From an uncultured Alteromonadaceae bacterium (GTDB taxonomy: Bacteria; Pseudomonadota; Gammaproteobacteria; Enterobacterales; Alteromonadaceae), in NCBI GenBank assembly GCA_947501935.1, contig CANMXU010000005.1, positions 1 through 64,000 of the forward strand: DNA of 64,000 nucleotides, read 5' to 3'. The translations under genes were made by a program, and so were the position numbers. The notes below the pieces were generated by a model, which searched no databases, was not told the DNA's origin, and was given only the letters and a program-made list of their open reading frames with translations. Positions 48,105 through 58,262 of this stretch are shown here, in pieces. How positions within the stretch are numbered: position 1 is the first letter of the stretch; each line of letters begins with the position of its first letter.

Positions 48105-48413
48105 ATGAGAAATTATTTTTCGATTTTACCTTTGCTGTTTTCAACCGCAGTAATTGCCAATGACAATAGTTATGAGAATATCGCTGAACGTAATGCAAAA
48201 GTGGCGTTAACTCAGCAGCAAGTATCTACGGCGAAAATGCAGGGCGAATGCCTTGTAGGACTTAAAGAATTAAATTACAAGAAAAAACATGAGTTTGATG
48301 CGATTGCCGAATGGACCAGTTTTAGAAGTTCTTCTTTGTTAGAACAGTTTTCCCCCTGCCAAGTACTGATAATTATGGAAGTGGCGCAGCGTAAACTTAA
48401 AGCAAATAAGTAA
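48105..48413 (+). CDS. Small exported hypothetical protein
   Basis: ATG 48105 follows a strong AAGGAGGA ribosome site, which decides the start over the longer frame from 48066. The protein has 102 residues, with a signal peptide ending VIAND (about 18) and a soluble helical remainder with two cysteines (QGECLVGLKE and FSPCQVL). I do not recognise a family. The short gap suggests it is co-transcribed with the barrel gene before it. Confidence 0.65.
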   Translation: MRNYFSILPLLFSTAVIANDNSYENIAERNAKVALTQQQVSTAKMQGECLVGLKELNYKKKHEFDAIAEWTSFRSSSLLEQFSPCQVLIIMEVAQRKLKANK

Positions 48414-48437
48414 CTAACTTATATTTAGTCGCTAAAG

Positions 48438-48466
48438 AAAAAGGTAAGCCGTGGCTTACCTTTTTT
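48438..48466 (+). terminator. Terminator after the barrel/small exported protein unit
   Basis: AAGGTAAGCC (48441-48450) pairs with GGCTTACCTT (48453-48462) on a minimal loop, followed by TTTT. Confidence 0.9.
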
Positions 48467-48531
48467 ATATGATATTTAATTTATTTTTAAAAACAGCTTT
48501 ATCTGTTAGTCAGCTATAGCAGCCAAGGCTA

Positions 48532-50322
48532 TTAACCAAATAAGTCGCCAAGTTTACCTTTTAACTTATCTTTAACCTTATCGGTAGCTTTGTTCTTTAA
48601 TTCATCTTGTTTTTGTTTAATAACATCTGAATTTTTCAAATCATCCAAAGCGCCGTCAGTATCGGTTAGTAATTTATCTAACTCGACAATTTCACCGTCA
48701 GCTGATGAGTTTATTTCTAAAGCACTCGCTAACTTATCACTTAAGCCCGATTGCACTTTTGACTTAAACCCTGCTAGTTTTTGCTGTAGTTGCTGCTGAA
48801 CCGCACCTTTTAAAATATCGTTTAAAGGTGACGATATTTGCCACTGTGGCGATAACATTGGACCCGATGCATTAATACCTAAAGCAAGCTTGTCCATGCC
48901 TTTAAAAGTATCAATAACCATATTAGTCACTTTACTTTCGCCGCTGCCGTTAAATACCGCCTGTGAAAGATTAATGCTATTACTGCTAGTAATATTGCCA
49001 CTGGCTAAAGAAAATTCACCTTTACCCGCTAAGTTGGCTTGTTCAATAGCCAGTGTGAATTTACTGCTTTCTTGCAAGGCTACTTCTGTTAATTTCACTT
49101 GATTAAAAGCCCAGTTACCTAAGCCATTAACGTCGTTATCTTGGCTTAATGAAAATTCACCATCAAGCTTAGCATCGCCGCCGCCCATAACATTAGTTGA
49201 TACAACTTGATAAGTGGTTGGCAGGTTTCGCAGCCAGTGTTGATAATTAAGCTCTTCAATTACTGCGCTAAAATCACCTTGAGGCGAAACAATAGATATA
49301 TTGGCTTTTTTGATCAGAAAATCAGGTAACGGCTCGGCTTCACTAAAGTGAACAAAGCGCCCTTTTGCCCCCATATTTATCTCTTCAGGCTTGTCATTAT
49401 TTCCAGAAACTAACGGTTTAACTTTTTCTAAAAATACTTGTCCGTATTCATAGTAATCTCGAGCTTGTTCACCAAATAATATATGAGCAAAATCTGCGCC
49501 GTCTACCTTGTCTAATTGATATTTACTTTCAATCGCTTGCCAGTCTTGTTCTGGCGCATTTTTTAACGCAGCAGTATGTTCAACTAGCAAGTCTTTACTT
49601 TGCTGAAGCTGTTCTTTAGCCTGTTTAACAATGGCTTGGTCAGCTTTAAATTGTTTTTTGATTTTATCAAAATCAGCTTTTATTTTTTCAACATCAGCTA
49701 AGGTTTTTACTTTCACTTTTGATAGTGCAGTAAGTTGAGTTTTATAGTCGGCTAACTTTTCTTTACTGGGTAAATTATCTTTAAGGCCTTTAAGTTTAGC
49801 CTTTTCTTGTTGGTAAGTTTGTTCAAGCAACTTGCTTTGTTTAACGGTTTGCAAATCAGCGTTATCAAGCAAGGTGTTTACATCAGGTAAGCTAATATCT
49901 GGGGTTGAAAATAACTCGCTTTCTTCCTGTTCGCCATTTTCATCCGTTATATCTTTTGTCACTTTGCCCGGATAGGCACGCGGCGATGAAAACGCTAAGG
50001 CGTCAACCACTACTTGGTCAATAATCACCTTGCCAAATAAATATTGCCATACGTCAATGCTTGCCGTAGCTTGTGAAAAGCTCACCAAATTAACACTTGG
50101 CTTTTCAGGGTCGGTTGCTTGCAAACCGTGAATATTTAATTCAAACGGGTTGTAATTTATTTCCACCGCTTCAACATTTACTTCAGCGCCTAAATAATAA
50201 CTGCCACCGTACTCAATGCCATTTTTAACAATGCTTTCAATAAAAAAATAGATAAAAGCAACAATAAGCAAAATAATAACTGCAAAGCTTGCTAAGCCCT
50301 GCCAACGTAAATATCGGTTCAT
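48532..50322 (-). CDS. TIGR03545-family protein
   Basis: This is a 596-residue protein with one N-terminal membrane helix (LASFAVIILLIVAFIYFFI), then an AsmA-like periplasmic start (LGAEVNVEAVEINYNPFELN, IHGLQATDPEKPSVNLVSF), a coiled coil at about 170-270, and a C-terminal helix-rich part (DKLKGKLGDLFG). The family is known only as TIGR03545, found in marine gammaproteobacteria together with TIGR03546. The AsmA/Tam-like opening hints at an envelope role, which is inference. It begins 1 nt after the TIGR03546 stop. Confidence 0.8.
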   Translation of the reverse strand: MNRYLRWQGLASFAVIILLIVAFIYFFIESIVKNGIEYGGSYYLGAEVNVEAVEINYNPFELNIHGLQATDPEKPSVNLVSFSQATASIDVWQYLFGKVIIDQVVVDALAFSSPRAYPGKVTKDITDENGEQEESELFSTPDISLPDVNTLLDNADLQTVKQSKLLEQTYQQEKAKLKGLKDNLPSKEKLADYKTQLTALSKVKVKTLADVEKIKADFDKIKKQFKADQAIVKQAKEQLQQSKDLLVEHTAALKNAPEQDWQAIESKYQLDKVDGADFAHILFGEQARDYYEYGQVFLEKVKPLVSGNNDKPEEINMGAKGRFVHFSEAEPLPDFLIKKANISIVSPQGDFSAVIEELNYQHWLRNLPTTYQVVSTNVMGGGDAKLDGEFSLSQDNDVNGLGNWAFNQVKLTEVALQESSKFTLAIEQANLAGKGEFSLASGNITSSNSINLSQAVFNGSGESKVTNMVIDTFKGMDKLALGINASGPMLSPQWQISSPLNDILKGAVQQQLQQKLAGFKSKVQSGLSDKLASALEINSSADGEIVELDKLLTDTDGALDDLKNSDVIKQKQDELKNKATDKVKDKLKGKLGDLFG

Positions 50323-50323
50323 A

Positions 50324-50839
50324 TTAAACTCCCTGTCCTGAAATATTTAAGTAAAGGCGATAGAAGCTAGAACCTTTTAACGCTTTAACAATTCTAAATT
50401 TCTCAAACGTTGCTTTTACATGCACGCGGTACTTAACAATTAAGGCTTTAAAAATAAAGTAAATAGGTACAGCTAAAACAATACCAACAACAAAAGCACC
50501 TAAGGTATAGGTATGATGCCAATGACCAAGTTTAAATAATGACAGTTGATATAAGCTGGTAAATAGCGCATTCAAACCTGGTGAAGTAAGTAACGACTCA
50601 CCTACCTGAACAATAATACCCGACAACAAATAGCTAATACCCGAGAATACGCCAACCGCTAAAATAAAAGCGCCTAAGTGCACACGAATAAACAGCACTA
50701 AGAATAAAATAATAATATTTTGTAAAGCAAATAGAGGCGCTAAACCAACAATAAAACCTAAGGTTATCGCTAAAGCAATTTGTCGTGTTGAGCTTTCCGA
50801 GTTGAGCGCATGAAATAGTTTAGCTAATAAGGTCAACAT
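50324..50839 (-). CDS. TIGR03546-family (DUF2062-like) membrane protein
   Basis: The protein is 171 residues with three or four membrane segments (IALAITLGFIVGLAPLFALQ, IIILFLVLFIRVHLGAFILA, LGAFVVGIVLAVPIYFIF). TIGR03546 members always precede TIGR03545 genes, and the single-base spacing supports a functional pair. No biochemical role is known. ATG 50839 has AGGGAG upstream. Confidence 0.8.
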   Translation of the reverse strand: MLTLLAKLFHALNSESSTRQIALAITLGFIVGLAPLFALQNIIILFLVLFIRVHLGAFILAVGVFSGISYLLSGIIVQVGESLLTSPGLNALFTSLYQLSLFKLGHWHHTYTLGAFVVGIVLAVPIYFIFKALIVKYRVHVKATFEKFRIVKALKGSSFYRLYLNISGQGV

Positions 50840-50897
50840 TTTTTCTCCCTGTTATAAAAATAGCCAGTGTCAGCAAATTCAATGATGGTTATTCTAA

Positions 50898-51671
50898 TTA
50901 TGATTCTTTTCTGGTAAATACCCAGTCATTACCTTGACTTAAATCTTCACTGTATTGATAACCGCCTAAATCAAAGGCTTTTAAGCCTTCTAAATTACTA
51001 ATTTGGTTTTGAATAATATAACGTGCCATTAAACCACGCGCTTTTTTAGCAAAGAAGCTGATCATTTTATATTGACCATTTTTCCAATCTTTAAACGCTG
51101 GCGTAATAATGTCGGCGTGCAGTTGTTTTTTCTTCACTGATTTAAAGTATTCATTCGACGCTAAATTAATTAATACCTTATCCCCCTGCGCAGCAATCGC
51201 GGCATTGAGTTCGTTGGTAATAACATCGCCCCAAAACTGATACAAATTGGTGCCACGCTCATTGGCGAGCCTGCTGCCCATTTCTAAACGGTAAGCTTGC
51301 ATTAAATCAAGCGGTTTTAATAAACCGTATAAGCCAGATAAAATACGCATATGCTTTTGCGCATAGTCAAAGTCTTGTTCACTGAACGACGCCGCGTCAA
51401 GGCCGGTATAAACGTCACCGTTAAAAGCTAGCACTGCTTGGCGCGCATTTTCAGTGGTGAAAGGTTGTTGCCATTGGCCAAAACGCGCAGCATTTAAGCC
51501 CGCTAACTTGTCACTAATACTCATTAAACTCGATATTTCTGCTGGTGAAAGTTTGACACACTCAGTAATTAATTCTTGGCTGTGGCTTAACAACGTTGGC
51601 TGAGTATATTTTTCAGTGGCAAGTGGTGAGTCGTAATCTAAATTTTTAGCAGGAGAAACAACAAGTAACAT
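50898..51671 (-). CDS. yaaA: Peroxide stress protein YaaA
   Basis: YaaA lowers free iron during peroxide stress in E. coli, where OxyR controls it, and binds DNA with a helix-hairpin-helix-like fold. The start [55 protein letters not shown] and [20 protein letters not shown] are the family signature. Length is 257 residues. It diverges from talB; yaaA and tal are also close in E. coli. Confidence 0.93.
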   Translation of the reverse strand: MLLVVSPAKNLDYDSPLATEKYTQPTLLSHSQELITECVKLSPAEISSLMSISDKLAGLNAARFGQWQQPFTTENARQAVLAFNGDVYTGLDAASFSEQDFDYAQKHMRILSGLYGLLKPLDLMQAYRLEMGSRLANERGTNLYQFWGDVITNELNAAIAAQGDKVLINLASNEYFKSVKKKQLHADIITPAFKDWKNGQYKMISFFAKKARGLMARYIIQNQISNLEGLKAFDLGGYQYSEDLSQGNDWVFTRKES

Positions 51672-51897
51672 AATAGTTTTCTATTCAATTAATCGTAAGT
51701 AATAGCTGATTCTATCCCATAGAATTAACAATTGAAAAGTAAATGATATAAGAACAAAGCAAGTCGCATAAAACATCGTAAAAACAAGCTTGCTAAATAA
51801 CGAAAATTTGTTTCAAATAGAGACTTAATTTCATCAAACTCGTGTAAATTACGCCTTTTAATATGTTTAAATGTATTTTTGTCGTATTTTTACCATA

Positions 51898-51973
51898 AAT
51901 AGTTATTTTCTTAACCAAAAAAATTTAAAAATTACCAAGCTAATTTAACGAGTTTGTTAAGAAAATAACTATT
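51898..51973. promoter_or_regulatory. 18-bp perfect inverted repeat in the talB leader (gap 51672-52020)
   Basis: AATAGTTATTTTCTTAAC (51898-51915) and GTTAAGAAAATAACTATT (51956-51973) are exact inverted copies 40 nt apart, ending 47 nt before talB. The loop is AT-rich and holds no gene. The rest of the 349-bp yaaA-talB gap shows only AT-rich promoter-like sequence. It could be a paired operator, a leader stem, or an element's ends. Confidence 0.65.
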
Positions 51974-52020
51974 ATCAAACCACTTTCTACTTAGGGAAAG
52001 TAAACTTTATAGGATCTGTT

Positions 52021-52974
52021 ATGGCTAACCAGCTTGCACAACTTAAACAAATGACCACAGTGGTTGCCGATACTGGCGACATTGAAGCAATTGCAAAATT
52101 TCACCCAGAAGATGCAACAACGAATCCATCGCTTTTATTAAAAGCTGCTTCTTTACCAAATTATCAAAATTTAGTGGCTGACGCCGTTACTTGGGGAAAA
52201 GCACAATCAACTGACGCCACGCAACAAGTAATTGATGCTGCCGATAAATTATCAGTATTAATTGGTTTAGAAATTTTAAAAACCGTTCCTGGCCGTATTT
52301 CAACAGAAGTTGACGCGCGTTTATCTTTCGATACTCAGGCTTCTATTGCTAAAGCGCACAAGCTTATCGGTATGTATAACGAAGCGGGTATTAGCAACGA
52401 TCGCATTTTAATTAAATTGGCTTCAACGTGGGAAGGCATTAAAGCTGCTGAGCAATTAGAGCAAGAAGGCATTAACTGTAACCTCACACTTTTATTTAGC
52501 TTTGCTCAAGCACAAGCGTGTGCTGAAGCGGGTGTTTATCTTATTTCTCCATTTGTTGGCCGTATTTTAGACTGGTACAAAAAAGATACTGGCAAAACTG
52601 AATATGCACCAGATGAAGACCCAGGCGTAGTTTCAGTTACCGCTATTTACAACTACTACAAAGCTAAAGGCTATAACACAGTTGTTATGGGCGCGAGTTT
52701 TAGAAATACCGGTGAAATTTTAGCCTTAGCTGGTTGTGACCGCTTGACTATTAGCCCGAACTTATTAGATGAGTTAGCAAATACTGAAGCGCCAGTTGAA
52801 CAAAAATTATTTGCTGAGCAAGCACCACTTGCCGCAGAAGCTAAGTTAACAGAGTCAGCATTTCGCTGGGGCATGAATGAAGATCCTATGGCGACTGAAA
52901 AGCTAGCTGAAGGCATTCGAAACTTTGCCATTGACCAAGATATTTTAGAAAAGCAACTAACTGAAATGCTTTAA
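52021..52974 (+). CDS. tal: Transaldolase
   Basis: Transaldolase moves dihydroxyacetone units between sedoheptulose 7-phosphate and glyceraldehyde 3-phosphate in the pentose phosphate pathway. [13 protein letters not shown] is the phosphate/Asp region, the Schiff-base lysine sits in [12 protein letters not shown] (near residue 130), and [18 protein letters not shown] and [11 protein letters not shown] follow. The 317-residue length matches TalB. The ribosome site AGGATC lies just upstream of ATG 52021. Confidence 0.97.
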   Translation: MANQLAQLKQMTTVVADTGDIEAIAKFHPEDATTNPSLLLKAASLPNYQNLVADAVTWGKAQSTDATQQVIDAADKLSVLIGLEILKTVPGRISTEVDARLSFDTQASIAKAHKLIGMYNEAGISNDRILIKLASTWEGIKAAEQLEQEGINCNLTLLFSFAQAQACAEAGVYLISPFVGRILDWYKKDTGKTEYAPDEDPGVVSVTAIYNYYKAKGYNTVVMGASFRNTGEILALAGCDRLTISPNLLDELANTEAPVEQKLFAEQAPLAAEAKLTESAFRWGMNEDPMATEKLAEGIRNFAIDQDILEKQLTEML

Positions 52975-53118
52975 CATTAGCTATTTTCTGTTAGGAAAAT
53001 GCTTAATTAATCGCTAAATCTTGTTGCTTAAACAGTCAGGTAGTTTGTAAAAAATGGTTCTCATTTGTTAGCTATTGTGTTATTAAAACAATGCAGTTGT
53101 AGATAAAAGGAGCATTCC

Positions 53119-53289
53119 ATGGATAAACTTCAAGATGTTATGACCCCGCCAAGTAAGCAAGCAAAAAGCGGCGGTAGCAATAAAAAAAGAAAGTGGCGTG
53201 AAATAGAACAACTGAAAGACCAGTTCCAACTCGAAAAAGACTTAAAAGTGTTCGAAGATTCTTTAGAATATATGTTGGAGGATTTTTAG
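53119..53289 (+). CDS. DUF3545-family small protein
   Basis: This is a 56-residue gene with AAAGGAGC before ATG 53119. The protein reads MDKLQDVMTPPSK, then a basic GGSNKKRKWREIEQLKDQF and an acidic helical tail. The KKRKWREIE core is the DUF3545 hallmark in gammaproteobacteria. Function is unknown; the basic/acidic layout would suit nucleic-acid or protein contact. A terminator follows at once, so it is monocistronic or ends the talB unit (about 145 nt away). Confidence 0.8.
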   Translation: MDKLQDVMTPPSKQAKSGGSNKKRKWREIEQLKDQFQLEKDLKVFEDSLEYMLEDF

Positions 53290-53304
53290 TCGTTAATCTA
53301 CACA

Positions 53305-53331
53305 AAAGCCCGGTTTATACCGGGTTTTTTT
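53305..53331 (+). terminator. Terminator of the DUF3545 gene
   Basis: CCCGGT (53309-53314) pairs with ACCGGG (53319-53324) around TTAT, followed by a T-run. Confidence 0.92.
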
Positions 53332-53377
53332 ATTGCCTTAAAAATATAAAATAGCAAAACAATAAATTGAAATAACC

Positions 53378-53890
53378 ATGAATAAAGTCATTATTCCAAA
53401 AGGCTTAGGCAACCCTAATGCCGCGCTTAACGTGTATATCGAAAACATTCCGCCGTTGGAGCAATACCATCAGCTTAATAAGTTACAAGCAATAATGCCC
53501 GGAGAAATTGCCCAAATAGCGCAACTCACTGGTAACCATTGGCGGAAAATATTTAATGTATTTGCTAAGTTATGTTTTGAATTATCACCTAACCAGCATA
53601 CAACTTGGCAAGCGCTTAGAGAGCATGAATTACTGCAGCAACACAGTAAGCAGTGTTTATATTTTTCTCCTTATCAGGCAAGTACTAGCACTGATAACCA
53701 TGCTATTAATATTATTGTCGGCCGAACTTATGCCAAAAATCTTGACCTTGCTACGCAGTGCCATTGGTTAAATGAAAGCTTTGCCGTAAATACTAAACAG
53801 CGTCTAATTATCTGTCCGTACTTTGATTATCGACAGTTATCAAATATTAAAATTACGCAATTAGTTCAACTTATTAAGCAGTTAAGTTAA
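53378..53890 (+). CDS. Hypothetical cytoplasmic protein
   Basis: This 170-residue protein has no signal peptide or membrane helix. It starts MNKVIIPKGLGNPNAALNVY, has a central NHWRKIFNVFAKLCFEL, and ends in NIIVGRTYAKNL, IICPYFDYRQLSN and a short helix. The alternating strands and Cys/Tyr-rich end suggest a compact alpha/beta fold. I think it belongs to an uncharacterised family restricted to marine gammaproteobacteria, but cannot name it with confidence. Confidence 0.65.
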   Translation: MNKVIIPKGLGNPNAALNVYIENIPPLEQYHQLNKLQAIMPGEIAQIAQLTGNHWRKIFNVFAKLCFELSPNQHTTWQALREHELLQQHSKQCLYFSPYQASTSTDNHAINIIVGRTYAKNLDLATQCHWLNESFAVNTKQRLIICPYFDYRQLSNIKITQLVQLIKQLS

Positions 53891-54091
53891 TAGAAATATT
53901 CGCAGGGCTTATTAATTCATAGCATAACATGCTGTGTTATCAGCAAAAGGTAAGGTATTTATATTTGTATAAAAGTACAAAGGCTCTATTGTAGTATTTA
54001 GTTTTATATTTTATGCTGGCACTATACTTAAGTGTGATTTTTACCTTTAAAAAACACACTAAAATAAAAACACAAAAATAAAAACAATAAT

Positions 54092-54883
54092 ATGAAACGA
54101 AACATTCTCTCTTTAATAAGCCTAGCTGTCATTTATGCTTGTTTGTTTATAGCGGCCAATGCCAACGAGTTGCCCCTCGACCTAAAAGAGCAGTCAAAAA
54201 AAGCCCAAAGAAATGAACAAACACCAGCAGCTAAGTTGGCCATAGTAAAACTTGCTCCTAGCACCATATTAATTAATGGTCATTTGTCTGAGCCGCAATG
54301 GCAACAAGCCTCAATCACCAAAAGCTTTACGTTACCTTGGCGTGACTTTTTACCTCAAAAAACTCAATTTTCTACTTTTATAGACGATAACAACTTATAT
54401 TTTGCTTTTATTGTTAACGATACCGATGTTGTTTTAAGTAATGACTTTATTGATGAAAATACTGTCGCCAATGAAGACAGAGTTGAAATTTTCATCTCGA
54501 AAAGCATTGATTTGTCACAATATTATTGTATTGAAATGGACGCAAAAGGCCGAGTATTAGATTATCTTGCCAAAAGTTATAGACAGTTTGATTCAAGCTG
54601 GCAACTTAGCGGGTTAGAAGTGGCGAGCAAAATTACACCACAAGGCTATATTATTGAAGGAAAATTTCCCATCGCAAGTTTACTTGCGATGGGAATTACA
54701 GAAGATACTTTTCATTTAGGCTTATTTAGAGCTGACTATCACCACCAAAAAAGCGCGCAAGGAAAAACTATTAGCGACGACATTCAATGGATAAGTTGGG
54801 TTGATCCACAAATATCGTCACCTGATTTTCATATTCCACAAGTTTTTATTCCGGTGAAATTAGCTCAACACCCTAGATTTTGA
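54092..54883 (+). CDS. Secreted CBM9-like carbohydrate-binding-domain protein
   Basis: A signal peptide (MKRNILSLISLAVIYACLFI, cleavage after NANA-like ANA) leads to one CBM9-type beta-sandwich: ILINGHLSEPQWQQASITKS, FSTFIDDNNLYFAFIVNDTD, EDRVEIFISK, and IIEGKFPIASLL. CBM9 modules bind reducing ends of glucans and xylans when fused to enzymes; standalone versions are common near polysaccharide genes, though none is adjacent here. A perfect 14-bp hairpin lies inside the coding sequence (54666-54695). Confidence 0.75.
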   Translation: MKRNILSLISLAVIYACLFIAANANELPLDLKEQSKKAQRNEQTPAAKLAIVKLAPSTILINGHLSEPQWQQASITKSFTLPWRDFLPQKTQFSTFIDDNNLYFAFIVNDTDVVLSNDFIDENTVANEDRVEIFISKSIDLSQYYCIEMDAKGRVLDYLAKSYRQFDSSWQLSGLEVASKITPQGYIIEGKFPIASLLAMGITEDTFHLGLFRADYHHQKSAQGKTISDDIQWISWVDPQISSPDFHIPQVFIPVKLAQHPRF

Positions 54884-54907
54884 TTAAATAAATTAAAAGG
54901 TTAAAAG

Positions 54908-55648
54908 CTATTTCATTAACCTTTCAATGGTTGGCATCATCGCATCAGCCCACAATTTATAGCCTTTTGCATTAGGGTGTAATAAGTCAGGCATAAGTTT
55001 GGGTAATAAGTTACCTTGCTCGTCTAAAAACGCTTGATTCACATTTAAAAAGAAAATATTTTGCTGGTCTGCTAGTTTTTCAGCTAACAGGCTAATCTCA
55101 TCATTACGTTTACGCATTTCATTATTTGGCGATAAGTGTCTTGGAAAAACCGCTAATAATAGTAGTTTACTCTCGGGTAATCGCTTTTGTAACTCGTCAA
55201 CAATGGCTTTAATACCTTGAGCGGTATGTGCGGCTGGGTCCATTCTCTGGCCGGTATTATTAGTACCAATCATCAACACGGTTAGCTTAGGGTTTACGTT
55301 ATCTACCGCGCCATTTTGCAAGCGCCATAAAACATGCTCAGTTCGGTCACCACTAAAACCTAAGTTAAGTGTGTTTGAATCGTTAAAGTTTTGTTGCCAT
55401 ACCTTATTGCCGACATTTTCCCAACCATGGGTAATAGAGTCACCCAACATAATGAGTTCTACTTGCTTAGTTTTTGCTTCTTGCAGTTTTTGCTTATGGC
55501 GAGGCAACCACCATTTTTTTGCCCATTTTCCGTCTTGCTGAACGGGTGTTACCGTATGCACTGGCGGTGGTGTTTCTACCGTTACCGTGCAACTTATAAG
55601 TAATACGCTACATAAAGGTAGCAAGATTAGCTTTTTTATTATTTTCAT
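54908..55648 (-). CDS. GDSL/SGNH-hydrolase lipoprotein
   Basis: A lipoprotein signal with lipobox LISC (Cys at about 20) anchors it to a membrane. SGNH blocks follow: I (IMLGDSITHGW), II (LGFSGDRTEHVLW), III (MIGTNNTGQ) and V (DLLHPNAKGY). The layout is that of PAF-acetylhydrolase-like esterases; the substrate is unknown, perhaps acetylated sugars or lipids. Length 246. It is transcribed towards the CBM9 gene and separated from parC by a terminator. Confidence 0.82.
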   Translation of the reverse strand: MKIIKKLILLPLCSVLLISCTVTVETPPPVHTVTPVQQDGKWAKKWWLPRHKQKLQEAKTKQVELIMLGDSITHGWENVGNKVWQQNFNDSNTLNLGFSGDRTEHVLWRLQNGAVDNVNPKLTVLMIGTNNTGQRMDPAAHTAQGIKAIVDELQKRLPESKLLLLAVFPRHLSPNNEMRKRNDEISLLAEKLADQQNIFFLNVNQAFLDEQGNLLPKLMPDLLHPNAKGYKLWADAMMPTIERLMK

Positions 55649-55684
55649 TAAATTAAGGCCTGTTTTTCTTCCATTATTATTGTT

Positions 55685-55718
55685 TAAAAAAGCCCGTTTA
55701 TTAAGTAATAAACGGGCT
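55685..55718 (-). terminator. Terminator of parC
   Basis: AGCCCGTTTATTA (55691-55703) and TAATAAACGGGCT (55706-55718) form a perfect stem; on the minus strand a T-run (55690-55685) follows. Confidence 0.92.
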
Positions 55719-55793
55719 ATTGGTTAAAGCTAGAAATTATATCACTCAGGTAATTTTCCTAAGTATTGTTATTTTTCTGGCTTTATTCTATTT

Positions 55794-58088
55794 CTATTCA
55801 GGGCTATCTTCAGTGTCACTTTCTTTCGCTTTTTTCGACACTTCAATTTCAATTCGGTCAACCCGTTGTAAGCCTCGAGGTAACTTGTTACCTCTTCGGC
55901 CACGTTCACCGCGATAATGCTCAACATCAGACGGCTTAAGAGTAAGCTTACGTTTTCCTGCATGTAAAGTGACTGAGTCACCCGGTGAAAGCAGTTGTAA
56001 TAAGGTGACAAACTCTTCACGGGTTTTAGCACGAGCAGAAGCAATGTTGATGATCTTATTACCTTTACCCTTGCTTAATACTGGCAAGTCTTTTACTGGA
56101 AATACCAGCATGCGACCTTCAGAGGTCACCGATAATACTAGGTCGTTATCAATTTCTCTAATGGCTTGTGGCGCGATGACTTTTGCTGCCGTTGGTAAAC
56201 TTAATAGTGCTTTACCATTTTTATTACGACTAACCATGTCAGAAAACTGGCCAACAAAACCATAACCGGCATCACAGCTAAGTAGATATTTTTGCTCGTC
56301 ATCAGCCATTAATATTCTTTCAAAGCTATCGCCTGTGGAAATATTAAAGCGCCCAGATAAAGGCTCTCCCTGACTTCGTGCTGTTGGTAGTGTGTGTGCG
56401 TCGGTGGTATATGCTCGTCCGCTGCTGTCAATCAGCACCACAGGTGCATTACTGCGCCCTTTCGCAGAGCATAAATAACCATCGCCTGATTTATAACTTA
56501 AACTTTCTGGGTCAATGTCATGCCCTTTGGCACAGCGCGCCCAACCTTTTTCAGAAATAACTACCGTTACCGCTTCACTTGGTACTAAGTCTTTTTCAGA
56601 AAGAGCTTTGGCTTCGATACGCTCAACCAATACTGAACGACGTTCATCGCCATATAATTGGGCTGCTTCTAAAATTTCTTTCTTCATCAAAGTGTTCATG
56701 CGTGCTTTAGAATTTAATATTTTTTCTAATTGGTCACGCTCTTTGGCAAGTTCGTCTTGCTCAGCACGAATTTTAATTTCTTCAAGTTTGGCTAATTGGC
56801 GTAATTTAATTTCTAAAATCGATTCTGCTTGAGTTTTAGAAAGTTCAAAACGCGACATTAATTCCGTTTTCGGATCATCAAAGGTGCGGATAATGTCGAT
56901 CACTTCATCAATATTTAAATAGGCAATTAATAAACCGTCTAAAATATGTAGCCTTGCCAATACTTTGTCTAAACGATACTGTATACGACGGCGTACGGTT
57001 TCACGGCGAAACTCTAGCCACTCAGCAAGTATAGTGCGTAAGTCTTTAACTTCTGGCTTATTGTTTAAGCCGATCATGTTTAAGTTAACACGGTAGTTTT
57101 TTTCAAGATCAGTAGTCGCAAATAAATGCTGCATAAGCTGTTCAATATCAACGCGATTTGAACGCGGAACCACAACTAATCGGGTCGGGTTTTCGTGATC
57201 AGACTCGTCACGTAAATCAACCACCATAGGTAGTTTTTTCGCCTGCATTTGGCTGGCGATTTGCTCAAGAATTTTACCGCCTGAAGCTTGGTGCGGTAGT
57301 GAAGTGATCACGACTTCGCCATGTTCAATGTCGTAAACCGCACGCATTTTTATGCTACCGCGGCCAGTTTGATAAATTTTTTCAATATCGGCTTTTGGCG
57401 TAATTACTTCAGCATCAGTTGGGTAATCAGGGCCTTTAACATATTCTAATAAGTCAGTTAATTCTGCTTTTGGATTTTCAATTAAATGCACACAAGCACT
57501 GGCCACTTCACGAACATTGTGTGGTGGAATATCGGTAGCCATACCTACAGCAATACCGGTAATACCATTGAGTAGTATATGCGGTAAGCGTGCAGGCAAA
57601 GTTTTTGGTTCTTTCATGGTGCCATCAAAATTTGGCGCCCAATCAACAGTGCCTTGACCTAACTCTGATAATAAAACTTCACTAAATTTAGACAAGCGTG
57701 CTTCGGTATAACGCATCGCCGCAAACGATTTAGGATCATCCGGTGCCCCCCAGTTACCTTGACCGTCAACTAACGGGTAGCGATATGAGAAAGGTTGCGC
57801 CATTAATACCATAGCTTCATAACAGGCAGAGTCACCATGGGGATGAAACTTACCTAGTACGTCACCAACGGTACGGGCTGATTTTTTGTATTTTGCTAAG
57901 GCTGATAAACCTAATTCAGACATGGCATAAACGATACGTCGTTGAACAGGTTTTAAACCATCGCCAATATGCGGCAAGGCTCTGTCCATGATCACGTACA
58001 TGGAGTAATTTAAGTAGGCTTCTTCAGTAAAGCGTCTTAATGGGCGCTGTTCAACACCATCAAGACTAAAATCAAGCGCATCCGACAT
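55794..58088 (-). CDS. parC: Topoisomerase IV subunit A
   Basis: ParC with ParE decatenates daughter chromosomes. The breakage-reunion domain has [14 protein letters not shown], the quinolone-determining stretch [20 protein letters not shown] with wild-type Ser87 and Glu91 (E. coli Ser80, Glu84), and the catalytic tyrosine about residue 126 ([13 protein letters not shown]). The C-terminal beta-pinwheel ends [16 protein letters not shown]. Length 764. parE is not in the window; no quinolone-resistance substitution is visible. Confidence 0.96.
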   Translation of the reverse strand: MSDALDFSLDGVEQRPLRRFTEEAYLNYSMYVIMDRALPHIGDGLKPVQRRIVYAMSELGLSALAKYKKSARTVGDVLGKFHPHGDSACYEAMVLMAQPFSYRYPLVDGQGNWGAPDDPKSFAAMRYTEARLSKFSEVLLSELGQGTVDWAPNFDGTMKEPKTLPARLPHILLNGITGIAVGMATDIPPHNVREVASACVHLIENPKAELTDLLEYVKGPDYPTDAEVITPKADIEKIYQTGRGSIKMRAVYDIEHGEVVITSLPHQASGGKILEQIASQMQAKKLPMVVDLRDESDHENPTRLVVVPRSNRVDIEQLMQHLFATTDLEKNYRVNLNMIGLNNKPEVKDLRTILAEWLEFRRETVRRRIQYRLDKVLARLHILDGLLIAYLNIDEVIDIIRTFDDPKTELMSRFELSKTQAESILEIKLRQLAKLEEIKIRAEQDELAKERDQLEKILNSKARMNTLMKKEILEAAQLYGDERRSVLVERIEAKALSEKDLVPSEAVTVVISEKGWARCAKGHDIDPESLSYKSGDGYLCSAKGRSNAPVVLIDSSGRAYTTDAHTLPTARSQGEPLSGRFNISTGDSFERILMADDEQKYLLSCDAGYGFVGQFSDMVSRNKNGKALLSLPTAAKVIAPQAIREIDNDLVLSVTSEGRMLVFPVKDLPVLSKGKGNKIINIASARAKTREEFVTLLQLLSPGDSVTLHAGKRKLTLKPSDVEHYRGERGRRGNKLPRGLQRVDRIEIEVSKKAKESDTEDSPE

Positions 58089-58262
58089 GTCAGAATTTCC
58101 TAATGTGCGATGTTATTTTTGTTATGGAAGTTATTTAGTTTCTAGACCAAAGCAGAGTAATATTAACCTAGACAGTGCTAGCTTAGCTGATTATCGACAG
58201 GGAAAAAATAGTTAAGTGTTATTATCTTTTTAAACAAGTTAATTAAATGCATTTTGAACGAA

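Noticed and set aside
55769..56044. Open frame on the minus strand overlapping the 3' end of parC
   Set aside because: It is a frame-shifted shadow of the well-conserved ParC C-terminus with no ribosome site.
57817..57835. Quinolone-resistance change in parC
   Set aside because: Ser and Glu at the determining positions are wild type.
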